NCBI GenBank assembly: GCA_965214025.1
Contig: CBDCAW010000012.1
Coordinates: forward strand, 1-64,000
From: Granulosicoccus sp965214025
GTDB taxonomy: Bacteria; Pseudomonadota; Gammaproteobacteria; Granulosicoccales; Granulosicoccaceae
Reading direction: 5' to 3'
DNA length: 64,000 nt
The position numbers and the translations under genes are program-made. The notes below the pieces were generated by a model that made no database searches, was not told the DNA's origin, and was given only the letters and a program-made list of their open reading frames with translations. Numbering within the stretch: position 1 is the stretch's first letter; each line of letters begins with the position of its first letter. This document shows positions 34,782 through 44,364 of the stretch, in pieces.

Positions 34782-35342
34782 TTACAGCGAGGCATCGTCG
34801 ACCAGGGGGCGTTTCAACACGTCTCTTTCCAGTATCAGATAGGCGACATCGAGGCCGCCGGTGGTTGCCGGGTCGCGCTGGTCACGCATGCTCTCGTTCC
34901 AGTCACCCGGCTCATAGCTGTCAAACCAGGTATCGCCTTCGAACACGTGATCGATGAAGGTCAGGTACAGCCTTTGGGTCAGCGGCATCGCATCGCGACA
35001 CAGGAGCGCGCCACCGATGATCACGATCTCGCTAGCCCGCGTTGCCGGCTCGCTTGCGACGCGCTCACCGTACGAGATTGCATCGCGCAACGATTGTAAC
35101 ACTGTGACACCTTCAGCCTTCCAGTGAGCATCACGAGTTACCACGATGTTGGTTCGGCCCGGTAGCGGCCTGCCGATCGAATCATAGGTTCTGCGACCCA
35201 TGATGATAGGCTTGCCCAGGGTGACAGACTTGAAGTATGCCTGTTCACCCGGCACATGCCATGGCATTCCACCATCCTTGCCGATAAGCTTGTTGCGGTC
35301 CATCGCCATCATCATGGCCAGCACGGGGGCTGATTCATTCAT
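34782..35342 (-). CDS. folA: Dihydrofolate reductase
   Basis: NADPH-dependent reduction of dihydrofolate, the target of trimethoprim. The 186 residues carry 'MMAMDRNKLIGKDGGMPW', 'IIMGRRTYDSIGRPLPGRTN', 'VTRDAHW' and 'IVIIGGALLCRDAM'. The active-site acid is Glu33 ('HVPGEQAYFK') where E. coli has Asp27; vertebrate enzymes also use Glu. E. coli FolA is 159 residues; the excess is at the C-terminus. Its start overlaps the 3' end of the upstream YbhN-like gene by 8 bases. Confidence 0.95.
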   Translation of the reverse strand: MNESAPVLAMMMAMDRNKLIGKDGGMPWHVPGEQAYFKSVTLGKPIIMGRRTYDSIGRPLPGRTNIVVTRDAHWKAEGVTVLQSLRDAISYGERVASEPATRASEIVIIGGALLCRDAMPLTQRLYLTFIDHVFEGDTWFDSYEPGDWNESMRDQRDPATTGGLDVAYLILERDVLKRPLVDDASL

Positions 35343-36303
35343 CTTCGCGGCCTCGCTTGCCAGCGCCAAGTGTACCTGTATGCGATAGCTTGGACCGGTC
35401 CGGCATCAACAACACCAGCAACCCCGGTAGGCTGCCTGCCACGGAGACCAGACCGTAAAGTACGCTGGTGGCCACGCCGGTTTCGGCAGTGGCGCCGATC
35501 AACGGCCAGAGAAACGCGGCCGCCGCTTCACGCACACCCCAGCCACCTACCGACACCGGCACCAGCATGGTCAGCAATGTCAGCGGCACCACCGTGATCA
35601 GACCGGCCCAGGGAAGTGGGTGGTCGATCGCCAGACCACACAGCCCGAACACCGCAAGGTACGTGAAGACGATACCCAGGCTGAGTGAGGCCTGAGGTCC
35701 GAAGCTTCCGTCAACCAGCCACGAGCGGTGGACGGAGCTGCAGAATTCAACGAGTTTACGGCGCCAGCCGAACGGGCCGAAACGATAGGTCAGTAGAACG
35801 ACCAGCGAAACACACAGTATGACCAGCAGCACGAAACCGGCACTGCGCAGACCCTCGAGCGGTAGCGCCCGGCCCGTCAACGGCAGCCAGAACGCGAGCC
35901 CGGTCAGGGTCACCAGCAGGAACACGAACTGACCGGCCAGCCTTTCGATGACAACGGCACTACCTCCGGCATCCCTGTTGCGCACTATGCGAGCCGCGTC
36001 ACCGCTGATACCACCAGGCAAGGTCTGGTTGAGCAGCGTGGCAAGATAATATTCCGCAACGACCCGCCGCCTCGCCAGCCGCTTGCCCAGCCGCATCGCG
36101 GTGAAGCGCCAACGTAGCGCCGAGAGAACGATCTGAATCTGAACCAGTCCAAGCGCCGCGACCAGCCAACCGACATCCGCCGAAGCCAGTAGCCGCCCGG
36201 TGGCGCGCACATCGATCGATGCCCACAGAAGCGCACATACGATGACGAAGACCAGCCCTTTCAAGGCGACCGGAAACCACCGGTTGATGAACGTTCCAGC
36301 CAT
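35335..36303 (-). CDS. YbhN/UPF0104-type membrane protein (lysylphosphatidylglycerol synthase TM domain)
   Basis: 322 residues with about eight transmembrane helices. Family features are 'RWRFTAMRLG', 'YYLATLLNQTLPGGISGDAARI', 'ERLAGQFVFLLV' and 'PVSVGGWGVREAAAAFL'. This is the flippase-like transmembrane domain of MprF, here without a synthase domain; such proteins are implicated in lipid or polyprenol-glycan translocation. ATG 36303 has GGGA 5 bases upstream. It is divergent from a membrane sulfatase-type gene 108 bp away, so both may act on envelope glycolipids (inference). It overlaps folA. Confidence 0.85.
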   Translation of the reverse strand: MAGTFINRWFPVALKGLVFVIVCALLWASIDVRATGRLLASADVGWLVAALGLVQIQIVLSALRWRFTAMRLGKRLARRRVVAEYYLATLLNQTLPGGISGDAARIVRNRDAGGSAVVIERLAGQFVFLLVTLTGLAFWLPLTGRALPLEGLRSAGFVLLVILCVSLVVLLTYRFGPFGWRRKLVEFCSSVHRSWLVDGSFGPQASLSLGIVFTYLAVFGLCGLAIDHPLPWAGLITVVPLTLLTMLVPVSVGGWGVREAAAAFLWPLIGATAETGVATSVLYGLVSVAGSLPGLLVLLMPDRSKLSHTGTLGAGKRGREDE

Positions 36304-36411
36304 GAGGTTCCCGCAGGGCCTGTCGAGCGATAAGGCGTGCGGAGTGCCAGCCTGCACTCACCCGGATGGGGTGGTCCTTCCGTACGCCGATGACGGGCTC
36401 GCCAGTATCCC

Positions 36412-38085
36412 ATGGAAGGACCGCTGGGTACCGACGTGAGCGAGGGAACGCGCAGATTATCACCCGCCTCCGGCCACTGGGCGCTCATCGTCGGGGCGCT
36501 GGTCGTCCTGCTGCTGACTCTACTGCTGCCGGGCAAGCTGAAGCTGCTGGTTCCTGACACCTTCCTGCGCCTGCCATTGGAATTGCCGCTTCTCGTTCTC
36601 CTGTTCGTCTGCCTGCCGCAGCGCGTGCAGCTCGCTGTCCGGCTGTTGGTGGTGACTCTGCTGGGCCTGATCGTGCTTCTGAGGCTCGCCGACATGGGTA
36701 CGCGGGTGGCCTTCGAACGACGCTTCAATCCCTTGCTCGACATCCACCTCGTGCACGCGGGCTGGAACCTTGCGTCGGGTAGCCTCGGTCGCTGGCAAGC
36801 CATGGTGGCCGCCGGGGTAAGTATCGGCGCGCTGATACTGCTGTGTGTGCTGCTGTATCAGGCGCTGCGCGTCATCGGCGAGGTAACGGGCAGGCAACAC
36901 CGCCTGCTACGGAGTTCGGCGATAGTCGCAATTCTTGCAGTACTGGCCGGGCTCTGGCTGCAACCGAGAACCGCGATCGACCTGCGTGTGCAGGCTGATC
37001 TTGCCGCTGATGTCGGTCAGCGTGTATCAGCATTGCAGCGCGCGGTGGCCGATCAGACGGTTTTCGCATCGTTATTGCGCACCGATCCGCTAAGCGGTGC
37101 GAAGCCCGGGTTCGCAACCTTGGCGGACCGCGATGTAATCGTGATCTTCATCGAATCCTACGGTCGGGGATTCCTTGAAAGGCGGCGGTTTCGCGACCAG
37201 GCCATCGCCCGCCTCAGCGATGTCGACAAGACGATCCGGGGTGCCGGCCTTCACGCACGCAGCGGCTGGTCGCGTTCCTCAGTTCGAGGCGGGCGGAGCT
37301 GGCTGACGCACGCGACCTTTATGTCCGGCCTGCGAATTACCAACCACGGACGCTTCGAGCGTCTGGTCACCTCGAAACGTACCTCTCTGAACCGGTTGTT
37401 CGAACAGGCGGGCTGGACTACCGCCGGCGTGATGCCGGCGATCACGCTCGACTGGCCCGAGGGCGACTGGTACGGTTTCCAACAGTTTCACGGCAGCAGG
37501 ACCCTGGGCTACCGAGGACAGAATTTCGAATGGGTGACCATGCCGGATCAATACACTCTGGCGGCATTCGAGGAGAAGATCCGTCAGCCTTCCAAGCGCC
37601 CGCTCATGGCTCAGATCGCTCTGATCAGCTCACATGCCCCATGGACGCCGCTACCATTGGTGTTGCCGTGGGAGGCTGTGGGCGATGGGGCGATCTTCGA
37701 TGGCACGAAGCGCCAGGGTGACCTGCCGCGGGAGGTCTGGGCCGATCCCGAACGCATACGTGACCAGTACGCGCTGTCGCTGGAATACTCGCTGGAGGTG
37801 CTCGCTGAGTACCTCGCACGGTTTGCCGACGACTCGCTGTTCATTCTCCTGGGAGATCATGCGCCCTTGCCAGTGATCAACGGCGAAGAAGGCAGCTACG
37901 ATGTTCCGATCCATGTCGTGTCTTCCGACGAAACGCTACTGCAGCGACTGCCTGCCGCGAATTTCAGTGACGGGATGGTGCCAGACACAGCGAGTGCGAC
38001 CCTGCCGATGGAGGCCATGCGCGAATTGCTCGCGACACGTTTCGAAGCGGCTGCGCAGACGCAATCACCAGTCGGACTGCCTTGA
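36412..38085 (+). CDS. Membrane-anchored sulfatase/alkaline-phosphatase-superfamily protein
   Basis: 557 residues. About five N-terminal transmembrane helices ('HWALIVGALVVLLLTLLLPG' to 'AILAVLAGLWLQ') are followed by a periplasmic sulfatase-like domain from about residue 240: 'VIVIFIESYGRGFLERRRF', the presumed nucleophile Thr in 'SWLTHATFMSGLR', 'FEQAGWTTAGVMPA' and 'LLGDHAPLPVING', a metal-site motif. The layout resembles LtaS/OpgB/EptA-type enzymes that move phosphoryl groups on glycolipids. The precise substrate is unknown. GTG 36436 is an alternative start. It is divergent from the YbhN-like gene. Confidence 0.8.
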   Translation: MEGPLGTDVSEGTRRLSPASGHWALIVGALVVLLLTLLLPGKLKLLVPDTFLRLPLELPLLVLLFVCLPQRVQLAVRLLVVTLLGLIVLLRLADMGTRVAFERRFNPLLDIHLVHAGWNLASGSLGRWQAMVAAGVSIGALILLCVLLYQALRVIGEVTGRQHRLLRSSAIVAILAVLAGLWLQPRTAIDLRVQADLAADVGQRVSALQRAVADQTVFASLLRTDPLSGAKPGFATLADRDVIVIFIESYGRGFLERRRFRDQAIARLSDVDKTIRGAGLHARSGWSRSSVRGGRSWLTHATFMSGLRITNHGRFERLVTSKRTSLNRLFEQAGWTTAGVMPAITLDWPEGDWYGFQQFHGSRTLGYRGQNFEWVTMPDQYTLAAFEEKIRQPSKRPLMAQIALISSHAPWTPLPLVLPWEAVGDGAIFDGTKRQGDLPREVWADPERIRDQYALSLEYSLEVLAEYLARFADDSLFILLGDHAPLPVINGEEGSYDVPIHVVSSDETLLQRLPAANFSDGMVPDTASATLPMEAMRELLATRFEAAAQTQSPVGLP

Positions 38086-38202
38086 GCAGACCCGACCTCC
38101 TTCGATCCACGACGTCGATCAATTTCGATTTCAGTAATCGGGTCGAGCCGACTTTCGGCGCCGATGGGTCTCGATATCGATACTCAGTTCGATCCGAACG
38201 GC

Positions 38203-38811
38203 CTAAAGCCGGTTCGCTTCGATCTCGATGATCAGCTCGATATCGTCACCGACGAGGGCTTCAGCCACGCCGTAGTCCATGCCAAAAGCACTGCGCTGCA
38301 CGTTCCCGGTCGCTGAAACGCCAAGCGTGACGAGCTTGTGGCCGAAGGGATAGGGGGCTGACTTGTTCACGGTCGCGTCAAGCGTCAGTGGCTGTGTCTT
38401 GCCCAACAGCGTCAGCTCGCCCCGAATGGTGGCCTCGCCGTCGATGACGTCCGTATCGCCGCTGGCCGTGAACGTCATGGTCGGGTGCGACTCGACGTCG
38501 AGAAAATCCCCGCTACGAACATGAGCGTCCCGCTTTTCATGATGCGTTGATACGCTGGCAGTGGGTACCTCGACACGCAACTCGCGTAAGACGCCTTCGG
38601 CTTCATCGAACTCGAAGTTACCCGATACTTCCGTGAAAGTGCCCAGCGTACGGGCATAGCCCACGTGGTCTATCAGGAACGCGACGGTGGCGTGCTCCGG
38701 ATCAAGCTTGAAGGCTTCCAGCTCTGCCGTTGCAGTTCGGGAGACGAATAAAAGAGCCGGGATCAGCAACGTGCATATCGGTATGGCGGTGATGGGACGG
38801 TGCCCGATCAT
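38203..38811 (-). CDS. YceI family periplasmic protein
   Basis: 202 residues with signal peptide ('TLLIPALLFVSRTATA'). The lipocalin-like YceI barrel shows 'FKLDPEHATVAFLIDHVGYARTLGTF' as its first strands, 'SVSTHHEKRDAHVRSGDFLDV', 'GELTLLGKTQPLTLDA' and 'RSAFGMDYG'. Family members bind polyisoprenoid ligands; the ligand here is unknown. It reads leftward just downstream of ppiD, separated by 75 bp. Confidence 0.92.
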   Translation of the reverse strand: MIGHRPITAIPICTLLIPALLFVSRTATAELEAFKLDPEHATVAFLIDHVGYARTLGTFTEVSGNFEFDEAEGVLRELRVEVPTASVSTHHEKRDAHVRSGDFLDVESHPTMTFTASGDTDVIDGEATIRGELTLLGKTQPLTLDATVNKSAPYPFGHKLVTLGVSATGNVQRSAFGMDYGVAEALVGDDIELIIEIEANRL

Positions 38812-38886
38812 CAGCTATTCTCCAAGATGACATGAACTAGGCAAGACACTAGCACGGGGAGCGGCCGCTATCGTATGAAAGAACCG

Positions 38887-40908
38887 CTAGTAGGTTTCTA
38901 TGTCAGTTCGTTCGCGCAGGTTGCTTACCAGCGCCCCGAACTCTATGTTGCCGAGATCAGGTGCCGCTACGCCGGTGGAACCCGTAGCCGAGCCTTCTAC
39001 CTCGGTACCATCCGCGGCGGCTGCCCGGTCTGCACCGCGGGCTGAATCCGGATCTGCACCCTCGGCTACTTCCCTTGCCGTGCTATCGCCACCTTCTTCG
39101 CTACCGGCATCGGACTTCGGTGGAACCTCGACCTTCGTCAGACGATACAGAAGCCGATCGCCTGCCGCCAGCGTCGAGCTTCCTACCACCGGTTTGCCTT
39201 GGTCCGACGGGCGCGGCAGGGCGAACACCTGGTCGATCACATCACGGCTGAAGGTGGTAGCTTCTCGGGTCAGCACCGTGCCCCGAGCAGACTTAGCCAA
39301 CTTGTTTCCCTTGGCCAGATCGGCGACGGAATCGCCTGATACGAGTTTGCCACGGGCCTCCTTCATCGCCTTGTCCAGCTCCTTGCCGGCGCGCTCGGCC
39401 TTGATCGCATCGACTATCTGTGGCCTGACATCCTCGAGCGTCTGAGGTCGTGGACCCTCGTGTTCCATAACCCGGACCACCACGGCCTGACCATCGGACA
39501 ACTCGATGATGTCGGAATTGTTGCCTTCCTCCTTGACCTCTTCGCTGAACGCTGTACTCAGCACCTGCGGATTGTAAGCCAGCGTATCACCCTGGCTCTG
39601 CGCATCGACCCAGTCGGATTCCTGCACTTCCAGACCGGTTTCCTCGGCGGCCACTTCCAGGGACTCCGGATTGTCGAACGTCAGCTCCGAAAGCAGCTCG
39701 CGCAGCTCACCGAACTCCTGATCGGCACGATCGGTCTGCATGGTCTTTCTGATCTTGCCCTTCACCTTGGCGAACGACTGGCCGGACTCGGGTTTGATCC
39801 CGTCGAGACGTATCAGGTGCATACCGAACTCGCTGCGTACCGGTTCTGACAATGCACCTTCTTCGTTCAGCTCCTCGAGCGCCGATTCGAACTCGGGCAC
39901 CATCGACCCTGGCGTGATCGCCCCCAGACTCCCGCCCCCGTCGGCGGAGCCGACGTCCTCCGATTTGCTTTTTGCCAAAGCCGCGAAATCCGCGCCTTCT
40001 TCCACCTGCGTGCGTAAATCTACCAGCGTGGCCCTGGCAGCCTCGACAGCGTCATCACTGGCATCGTCTTCGAGCGTGATGAGGATATGCGAAGCCCTGC
40101 GCACCGGTGGCTTCATGTAACGGCCACGGTTTTCGTCGTAGTAGGCGCGTGCCTCATCGTCGGTAACTTCGATGGCGTCGGCAAGCTTCGAGCGATCCAG
40201 CTCCAGCCAGGCGAGCTTGGCACGCTCGGGGAACTGATACTGGTCTGCTCGTTCATCAAACCATTCCTTGGCGGCGCCATCCGCAAGCGTGATCCCCTTC
40301 TTGGTCTTTTCGATATCGAACCGCAGGGTATCGATGGAGCGTGTCTGCCTGCTCAGCTCATCGATGCGCTGCTGTTCCGATGGCAGGCGAAAGCTGGTCT
40401 GGGCTATGCCGTTCCTGAATTGCGTGATGGCGGTATCGTCGCGAAACTGTTGTTCGAACCCGGCCACGGACGAGCCCATCGCCCGGATCTGTGCGCGGTA
40501 GGTTTCATCATCGAACTTGCCGTCGGCCTGAAAGATGGGCAGGTTGCGAATCTCGCGTCCCAGGGTTGCATCACCCACCGCAAAGTTCTCACGTTCCACT
40601 TCGCTTCGCACCACCTGCTGCTCGATAAGCTGTTGAAGGGCCTGCTGGCGCAAGAGCTCGTCGTTGGCGAAACCTTCGGGTATTTCCCCGCCGAACATCT
40701 GAGCCAGACGCTGGCGCTGCTGATTGTAAGCTTGATCGAGCTGTTGCTGGCTGATCTCCACGCCATCCACCTCGGCCACGCCGGCCGCCTGGCCACCGCT
40801 GAAATACGACCCGATGCCCACCAAGGCGAACGGTATGCTGATCACCGTGATCAGCGTGTACTTGAGAGGCTTGGAGTTGCGAATTGTTTCGCGAATATCG
40901 AGCAGCAT
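38887..40908 (-). CDS. ppiD: Periplasmic folding chaperone PpiD
   Basis: Inner-membrane-anchored chaperone at the SecYEG exit. 673 residues: a short cytoplasmic start ('MLLDIRETIRNSKPLKY'), one transmembrane helix ('LITVISIPFALVGIGSYF'), a SurA-N-like region, then a parvulin domain ('RRASHILITLEDDASDDAVE' to 'SEFGMHLIRLDGIKPE'). A second parvulin-like half follows. The C-terminus has a Glu/Ala/Ser-rich low-complexity tail before 'NLRERTDIETY'. Its place after hupB and two tRNAs matches the conserved lon-hupB-ppiD order. Confidence 0.95.
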   Translation of the reverse strand: MLLDIRETIRNSKPLKYTLITVISIPFALVGIGSYFSGGQAAGVAEVDGVEISQQQLDQAYNQQRQRLAQMFGGEIPEGFANDELLRQQALQQLIEQQVVRSEVERENFAVGDATLGREIRNLPIFQADGKFDDETYRAQIRAMGSSVAGFEQQFRDDTAITQFRNGIAQTSFRLPSEQQRIDELSRQTRSIDTLRFDIEKTKKGITLADGAAKEWFDERADQYQFPERAKLAWLELDRSKLADAIEVTDDEARAYYDENRGRYMKPPVRRASHILITLEDDASDDAVEAARATLVDLRTQVEEGADFAALAKSKSEDVGSADGGGSLGAITPGSMVPEFESALEELNEEGALSEPVRSEFGMHLIRLDGIKPESGQSFAKVKGKIRKTMQTDRADQEFGELRELLSELTFDNPESLEVAAEETGLEVQESDWVDAQSQGDTLAYNPQVLSTAFSEEVKEEGNNSDIIELSDGQAVVVRVMEHEGPRPQTLEDVRPQIVDAIKAERAGKELDKAMKEARGKLVSGDSVADLAKGNKLAKSARGTVLTREATTFSRDVIDQVFALPRPSDQGKPVVGSSTLAAGDRLLYRLTKVEVPPKSDAGSEEGGDSTAREVAEGADPDSARGADRAAAADGTEVEGSATGSTGVAAPDLGNIEFGALVSNLRERTDIETY

Positions 40909-41006
40909 GGATTTACCTGAGAGAATTCACGTTTACAACGAAAAAAGGGTGCCGAAGCACCCCGTTCTCACGTACCCGCGACATATCGCCGATACATACT
41001 GGTCAG

Positions 41007-41083
41007 TGGCGGAGCGGACGGGACTCGAACCCGCGACCCCCGGCGTGACAGGCCGGTATTCTAACCAACTGAACTACCGCTCC
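41007..41083 (-). tRNA. tRNA-Asp (GTC)
   Basis: 77 bases including an encoded CCA. The acceptor stem GGAGCGG/CCGCTCC closes, the anticodon stem-loop CGGCC-TGTCACG-CCGG places GTC, and the T-loop reads TTCGAGT. It lies 5 bp downstream of tRNA-Val. Confidence 0.97.
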
Positions 41084-41088
41084 ATTAA

Positions 41089-41164
41089 TGGTGGGTGCTG
41101 AGGGGATCGAACCCCCGACCCTCGCCTTGTAAGGGCGATGCTCTACCAGCTGAGCTAAGCACCC
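41089..41164 (-). tRNA. tRNA-Val (TAC)
   Basis: 76 bases with encoded CCA. The acceptor stem is GGGTGCT/AGCACCC, the anticodon loop CTTACAA gives TAC, and the T-loop is TTCGATC. It is 22 bp downstream of hupB and 5 bp upstream of tRNA-Asp, so it is probably processed from a hupB-tRNA-Val-tRNA-Asp transcript. Confidence 0.97.
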
Positions 41165-41186
41165 GAACTACTCGCTTGGTAGCCGC

Positions 41187-41459
41187 CTAGTTTACTGCAT
41201 CTTTCAGCGCTTTACCAGCCTTGAAACTCGGAACATTCGACGCCGCGATCTCGAGCGGCTCACCGGTACGTGGATTGCGACCGGTACGTGCTTCGCGCTT
41301 GCGGACTAGGAACGTTCCGAAGCCTACCAGAGTTACCTGATTTCCCTGCTTGAGCGCATCGGCAACGGAATCGAGAACAGCATCCACCGCCGAGGCGGCA
41401 TCTGTCTTTGACATGTCAGATTTAGCTGCAACCGCTTCGACAAACTCAGCCTTGTTCAT
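41187..41459 (-). CDS. hupB: DNA-binding protein HU
   Basis: 90-residue nucleoid protein that bends DNA. 'MNKAEFVEAVAAKSDMSKTD' begins the family fold and 'VTLVGFGTFLVRKREARTGRNPRTGEPLEI' (the DNA-gripping arms, shown here for its GFG and RxGRNPxTG motifs) plus 'FKAGKALKDAVN' complete it. Located between lon and the tRNA-Val/Asp pair. A 275-base leader region separates it from lon. Confidence 0.97.
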   Translation of the reverse strand: MNKAEFVEAVAAKSDMSKTDAASAVDAVLDSVADALKQGNQVTLVGFGTFLVRKREARTGRNPRTGEPLEIAASNVPSFKAGKALKDAVN

Positions 41460-41650
41460 GTAACGCTTTCCTCACTGTGATATCGGGTTCGTGACAGTAC
41501 AACCGGAGGTACGACCGCCTTGCCGGCAATGGAGTCAGCGGGGAAACCCCACCGGCCACCCCACCGCCGTGCAAGACCAACATCAAGAAACCTTGAGTCA
41601 CGAAAAATGGGCCGGGGTGAAAGTGCACGTTGACCCCGACGAACCGCGCC

Positions 41651-41680
41651 ACTATACGTGAAATCAATCAGGATTCACAC
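41651..41680 (-). promoter_or_regulatory. Probable hupB promoter
   Basis: On the minus strand a -10-like TATAGT (41656-41651) is preceded, after about 17 bases, by TGTGAA, a weak -35. The leader to the hupB ATG would be about 185 bases and includes a GTGGGG-TTT-CCCCGC hairpin. The rest of the 41460-41734 gap has no gene. Confidence 0.4.
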
Positions 41681-41734
41681 GGTGCGCATTGCACTCAAGT
41701 AATTTGTGACAAGTCGAAACATTGAATCGAGGTA

Positions 41735-44215
41735 TCAATGATGTCGGACCTCGCCGCCCGCGTCTCCGCTGCGATCTTCACTGGTTTTCACAGTCTCGCC
41801 CATGGGTTCCGCTGTGGGCGGTGTCGAGGCCAGAGCAATATCGAGCACCTGATCGATCCACTGTACCGGGTGAATGGTCAGCCCGCTCTTGATCTCGTCC
41901 GGTACCTCGGCAAGGTCCTTCTCGTTCTCCACCGGTATCAGTACGGTATCGATTCCGCCACGTTGTGCGGCGAGCAGTTTCTCCTTCAAGCCGCCAATCG
42001 GCAATACCTCACCGCGTAGGGTGATCTCGCCGGTCATCGCCACATTGGCCATCACCGGAACCCGCGTGAGCGCCGACACGATCGCGGTGCACATGCCTAC
42101 TCCGGCACTCGGCCCATCCTTCGGCGTCGCACCTTCAGGCACGTGGACGTGCAAGTCGTTCTTTTCATGAAAATCAGCCGGCAAACCGAGTGACTCGGCG
42201 CGGCTGCGAACCACCATCATCGCGGCCTGAATCGACTCTTGCATGACGTCGCCCAGTTGCCCGGTGTAGGACAATTTGCCCTTGCCCGGTACCACCGCCG
42301 ATTCGATCGTCAGCAGCTCCCCACCCACCTGAGTCCAGGCAAGGCCGGTGACCTGACCCACCTTGTTCTCGCTCTCGGCACGACCATAGCGAAACTGCTT
42401 TACCCCGAGATAATCAGCGAGGTTTTCCTCGTCGATCCGGATGGTCTGATCTACCGGCTCGTCGACGATTTCGGCAGCTGTTGCCACATCGGTCGCGTCG
42501 TCATCATCAATGACCTTGCGCACCACCTTGCGACAGATCTTCGCGATCTCCCGCTCCAGATTCCGCACCCCCGCCTCTCGCGTATAGCTCCTAATCATTT
42601 CCAGCACCGCACCCGAATCGACCGATAATTCGGTGTCATCGAGACCGTTGTCTTTCATCTTGCGCGGCAACAGGTAGCGCTCGGCGATGTTGGCCTTCTC
42701 CATCTCGGTGTAACCCGGAATGCGAATAACCTCCATCCGATCGAGCAACGGCTCGGGGATGTTCATGGTGTTCGCGGTAGCCACGAACATGATGTCCGAG
42801 AGATCGTACTCTACCTCGAGGTAGTGATCCGTGAAGGTATGGTTCTGTTCCGGGTCGAGCACCTCCAGCAGTGCCGACGATGGGTCACCGCGGAAATCCA
42901 TCGACATCTTGTCGATTTCGTCCAATAGTATCAAAGGGTTACGCTTGCCTATCTTGGACAGGTTCTGTACGATCTTGCCCGGCATCGAACCGATGTAAGT
43001 ACGACGATGACCCCGGATCTCGGCTTCATCGCGCACGCCTCCCAATGCCATGCGACTGAACTTGCGGCCCGTCGCGCGCGCTATCGACTTGCCCAGTGAC
43101 GTCTTGCCCACTCCCGGTGGCCCGACCAGGCACAGGATCGGTCCCTTGGCATGCCCGACACGTTTCTGCACCGCCAGATATTCGAGAATGCGCTCCTTGA
43201 CCTTCTCCAGTCCGTAATGATCGTGCTCGAGGATGTCCTCGGCCTGTTGCAAGGTCTTCTTCAGCTTCGACTTCTTCTTCCAGGGCAGACCGACCAGCGT
43301 ATCGACGTAATTGCGCACCACCGTGGCCTCGGCGGACATCGGCGACATCATCTTCAGCTTGCCCAGCTCGGCCGTGGCTTTCTTGTGTGCCTCCTTCGAC
43401 AGGCCGACGGTTTCTATCTTGCGTGCGAGATCCTCCATTTCGTTGGGCACGTCATCCATTTCACCCAACTCCTTCTGAATGGCCTTCATCTGCTCATTCA
43501 GGTAGTACTCTCGCTGGCTCTTCTCCATCTGCTGCTTGACACGACCGCGGACCTTCTTTTCCACCTGTAACATGTCCAGCTCCCCTTCCATCAGGCCAAG
43601 CAGGTGCTCAAGCCGTTCGGAAGCATCGAACAGTTCCAGAATCTTCTGCTTTTCCTCGACGCGCAACGACAGCTGCGCAGCGATCATGTCGGCCAGTCTG
43701 TCCGCATCTTCTTCGCCGGCCAGAGAGCTGAGAATCTCCGGCGGCACTTTCTTGTTCATCTTCACGTACTGATCGAACATGTCGGTAACCGAGCGCACCA
43801 ACGCGTCCAGTTCCTTGCCTTCGATCTTGGTGGTTGCAGTCTCGTTGGCCGAATAGCTCGCCCGGAAGAAACTCTCGCCAGTTGCATCGACTTGCTCGAT
43901 GATGGCACGCTCCTGGCCTTCCACCAGCACCTTGATGGTGCCATCAGGCAATTTGAGCAACTGAAGGATCGTGGCAATGGTGCCGGTTCTGTGAATATCG
44001 TCTTGACCCGGCTCGTCGACCGTTGCGCTGGTCTGCGCGGCCAGCAAGATACGCTTGTCGGCAGCCATGGCCGCCTCGAGCGCATCGATGGATTTCTCCC
44101 TGCCGACAAACAGGGGGATCACCATGTGTGGATAGACCACGACATCGCGCAAAGGCAGGACCGGCAACATGTTTTCCTGTGAACCGGATTTTGAGATCGT
44201 TTCGGAATCAGACAC
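41735..44215 (-). CDS. lon: ATP-dependent protease Lon
   Basis: Cytoplasmic AAA+ serine protease for damaged and regulatory proteins. 826 residues: N-terminal substrate domain ('MLPVLPLRDVVVYPHMVIPLFVG' region), a coiled-coil ('QREYYLNEQMKAIQKELGE'), Walker A 'GPPGVGKTSLGKS', Walker B 'LILLDEIDKM', and the protease domain with catalytic Ser in 'DGPSAGVGM' and Lys in 'GGLKEKLLAA'. The GTG at 44215, with AGGAG 10 bases upstream, was preferred to the longer frame starting 44287. The last 35 or so residues are a variable acidic tail. It lies downstream of clpX. Confidence 0.97.
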   Translation of the reverse strand: MSDSETISKSGSQENMLPVLPLRDVVVYPHMVIPLFVGREKSIDALEAAMAADKRILLAAQTSATVDEPGQDDIHRTGTIATILQLLKLPDGTIKVLVEGQERAIIEQVDATGESFFRASYSANETATTKIEGKELDALVRSVTDMFDQYVKMNKKVPPEILSSLAGEEDADRLADMIAAQLSLRVEEKQKILELFDASERLEHLLGLMEGELDMLQVEKKVRGRVKQQMEKSQREYYLNEQMKAIQKELGEMDDVPNEMEDLARKIETVGLSKEAHKKATAELGKLKMMSPMSAEATVVRNYVDTLVGLPWKKKSKLKKTLQQAEDILEHDHYGLEKVKERILEYLAVQKRVGHAKGPILCLVGPPGVGKTSLGKSIARATGRKFSRMALGGVRDEAEIRGHRRTYIGSMPGKIVQNLSKIGKRNPLILLDEIDKMSMDFRGDPSSALLEVLDPEQNHTFTDHYLEVEYDLSDIMFVATANTMNIPEPLLDRMEVIRIPGYTEMEKANIAERYLLPRKMKDNGLDDTELSVDSGAVLEMIRSYTREAGVRNLEREIAKICRKVVRKVIDDDDATDVATAAEIVDEPVDQTIRIDEENLADYLGVKQFRYGRAESENKVGQVTGLAWTQVGGELLTIESAVVPGKGKLSYTGQLGDVMQESIQAAMMVVRSRAESLGLPADFHEKNDLHVHVPEGATPKDGPSAGVGMCTAIVSALTRVPVMANVAMTGEITLRGEVLPIGGLKEKLLAAQRGGIDTVLIPVENEKDLAEVPDEIKSGLTIHPVQWIDQVLDIALASTPPTAEPMGETVKTSEDRSGDAGGEVRHH

Positions 44216-44321
44216 CGTGGGCAGTCTCCTGAAGAGGTGGCCCGAATAAGCCGGGCATGCAGGAGAAGGTGGAACCCTGCGGCACACAATTCAAGCACGG
44301 AGGCGCGATGGTCATCGTATG

Positions 44322-44356
44322 AAAACCACCTGTGCCCGGCACATACTTCCGGGTGG
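44322..44356 (-). terminator. Possible clpX terminator
   Basis: On the minus strand, CCACC and GGTGG close a bulged hairpin whose interior CGG/CCG can also pair, and four T residues follow immediately. It starts 9 bp after the clpX stop and precedes lon. Weak but well placed. Confidence 0.35.
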
Positions 44357-44364
44357 GGGTCCGG

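Noticed and set aside
41446..41667. Small open frame in the hupB leader
   Set aside because: It overlaps the hupB start out of frame, is Gly/Pro/Arg-rich, and the region is better explained as promoter and leader.
44250..44300. Heat-shock (sigma-32) promoter before lon
   Set aside because: A minus-strand CTTGAA at 44295-44290 matches the -35 consensus, but the -10 at the right spacing (GTTCCA) does not resemble CCCCATNT.
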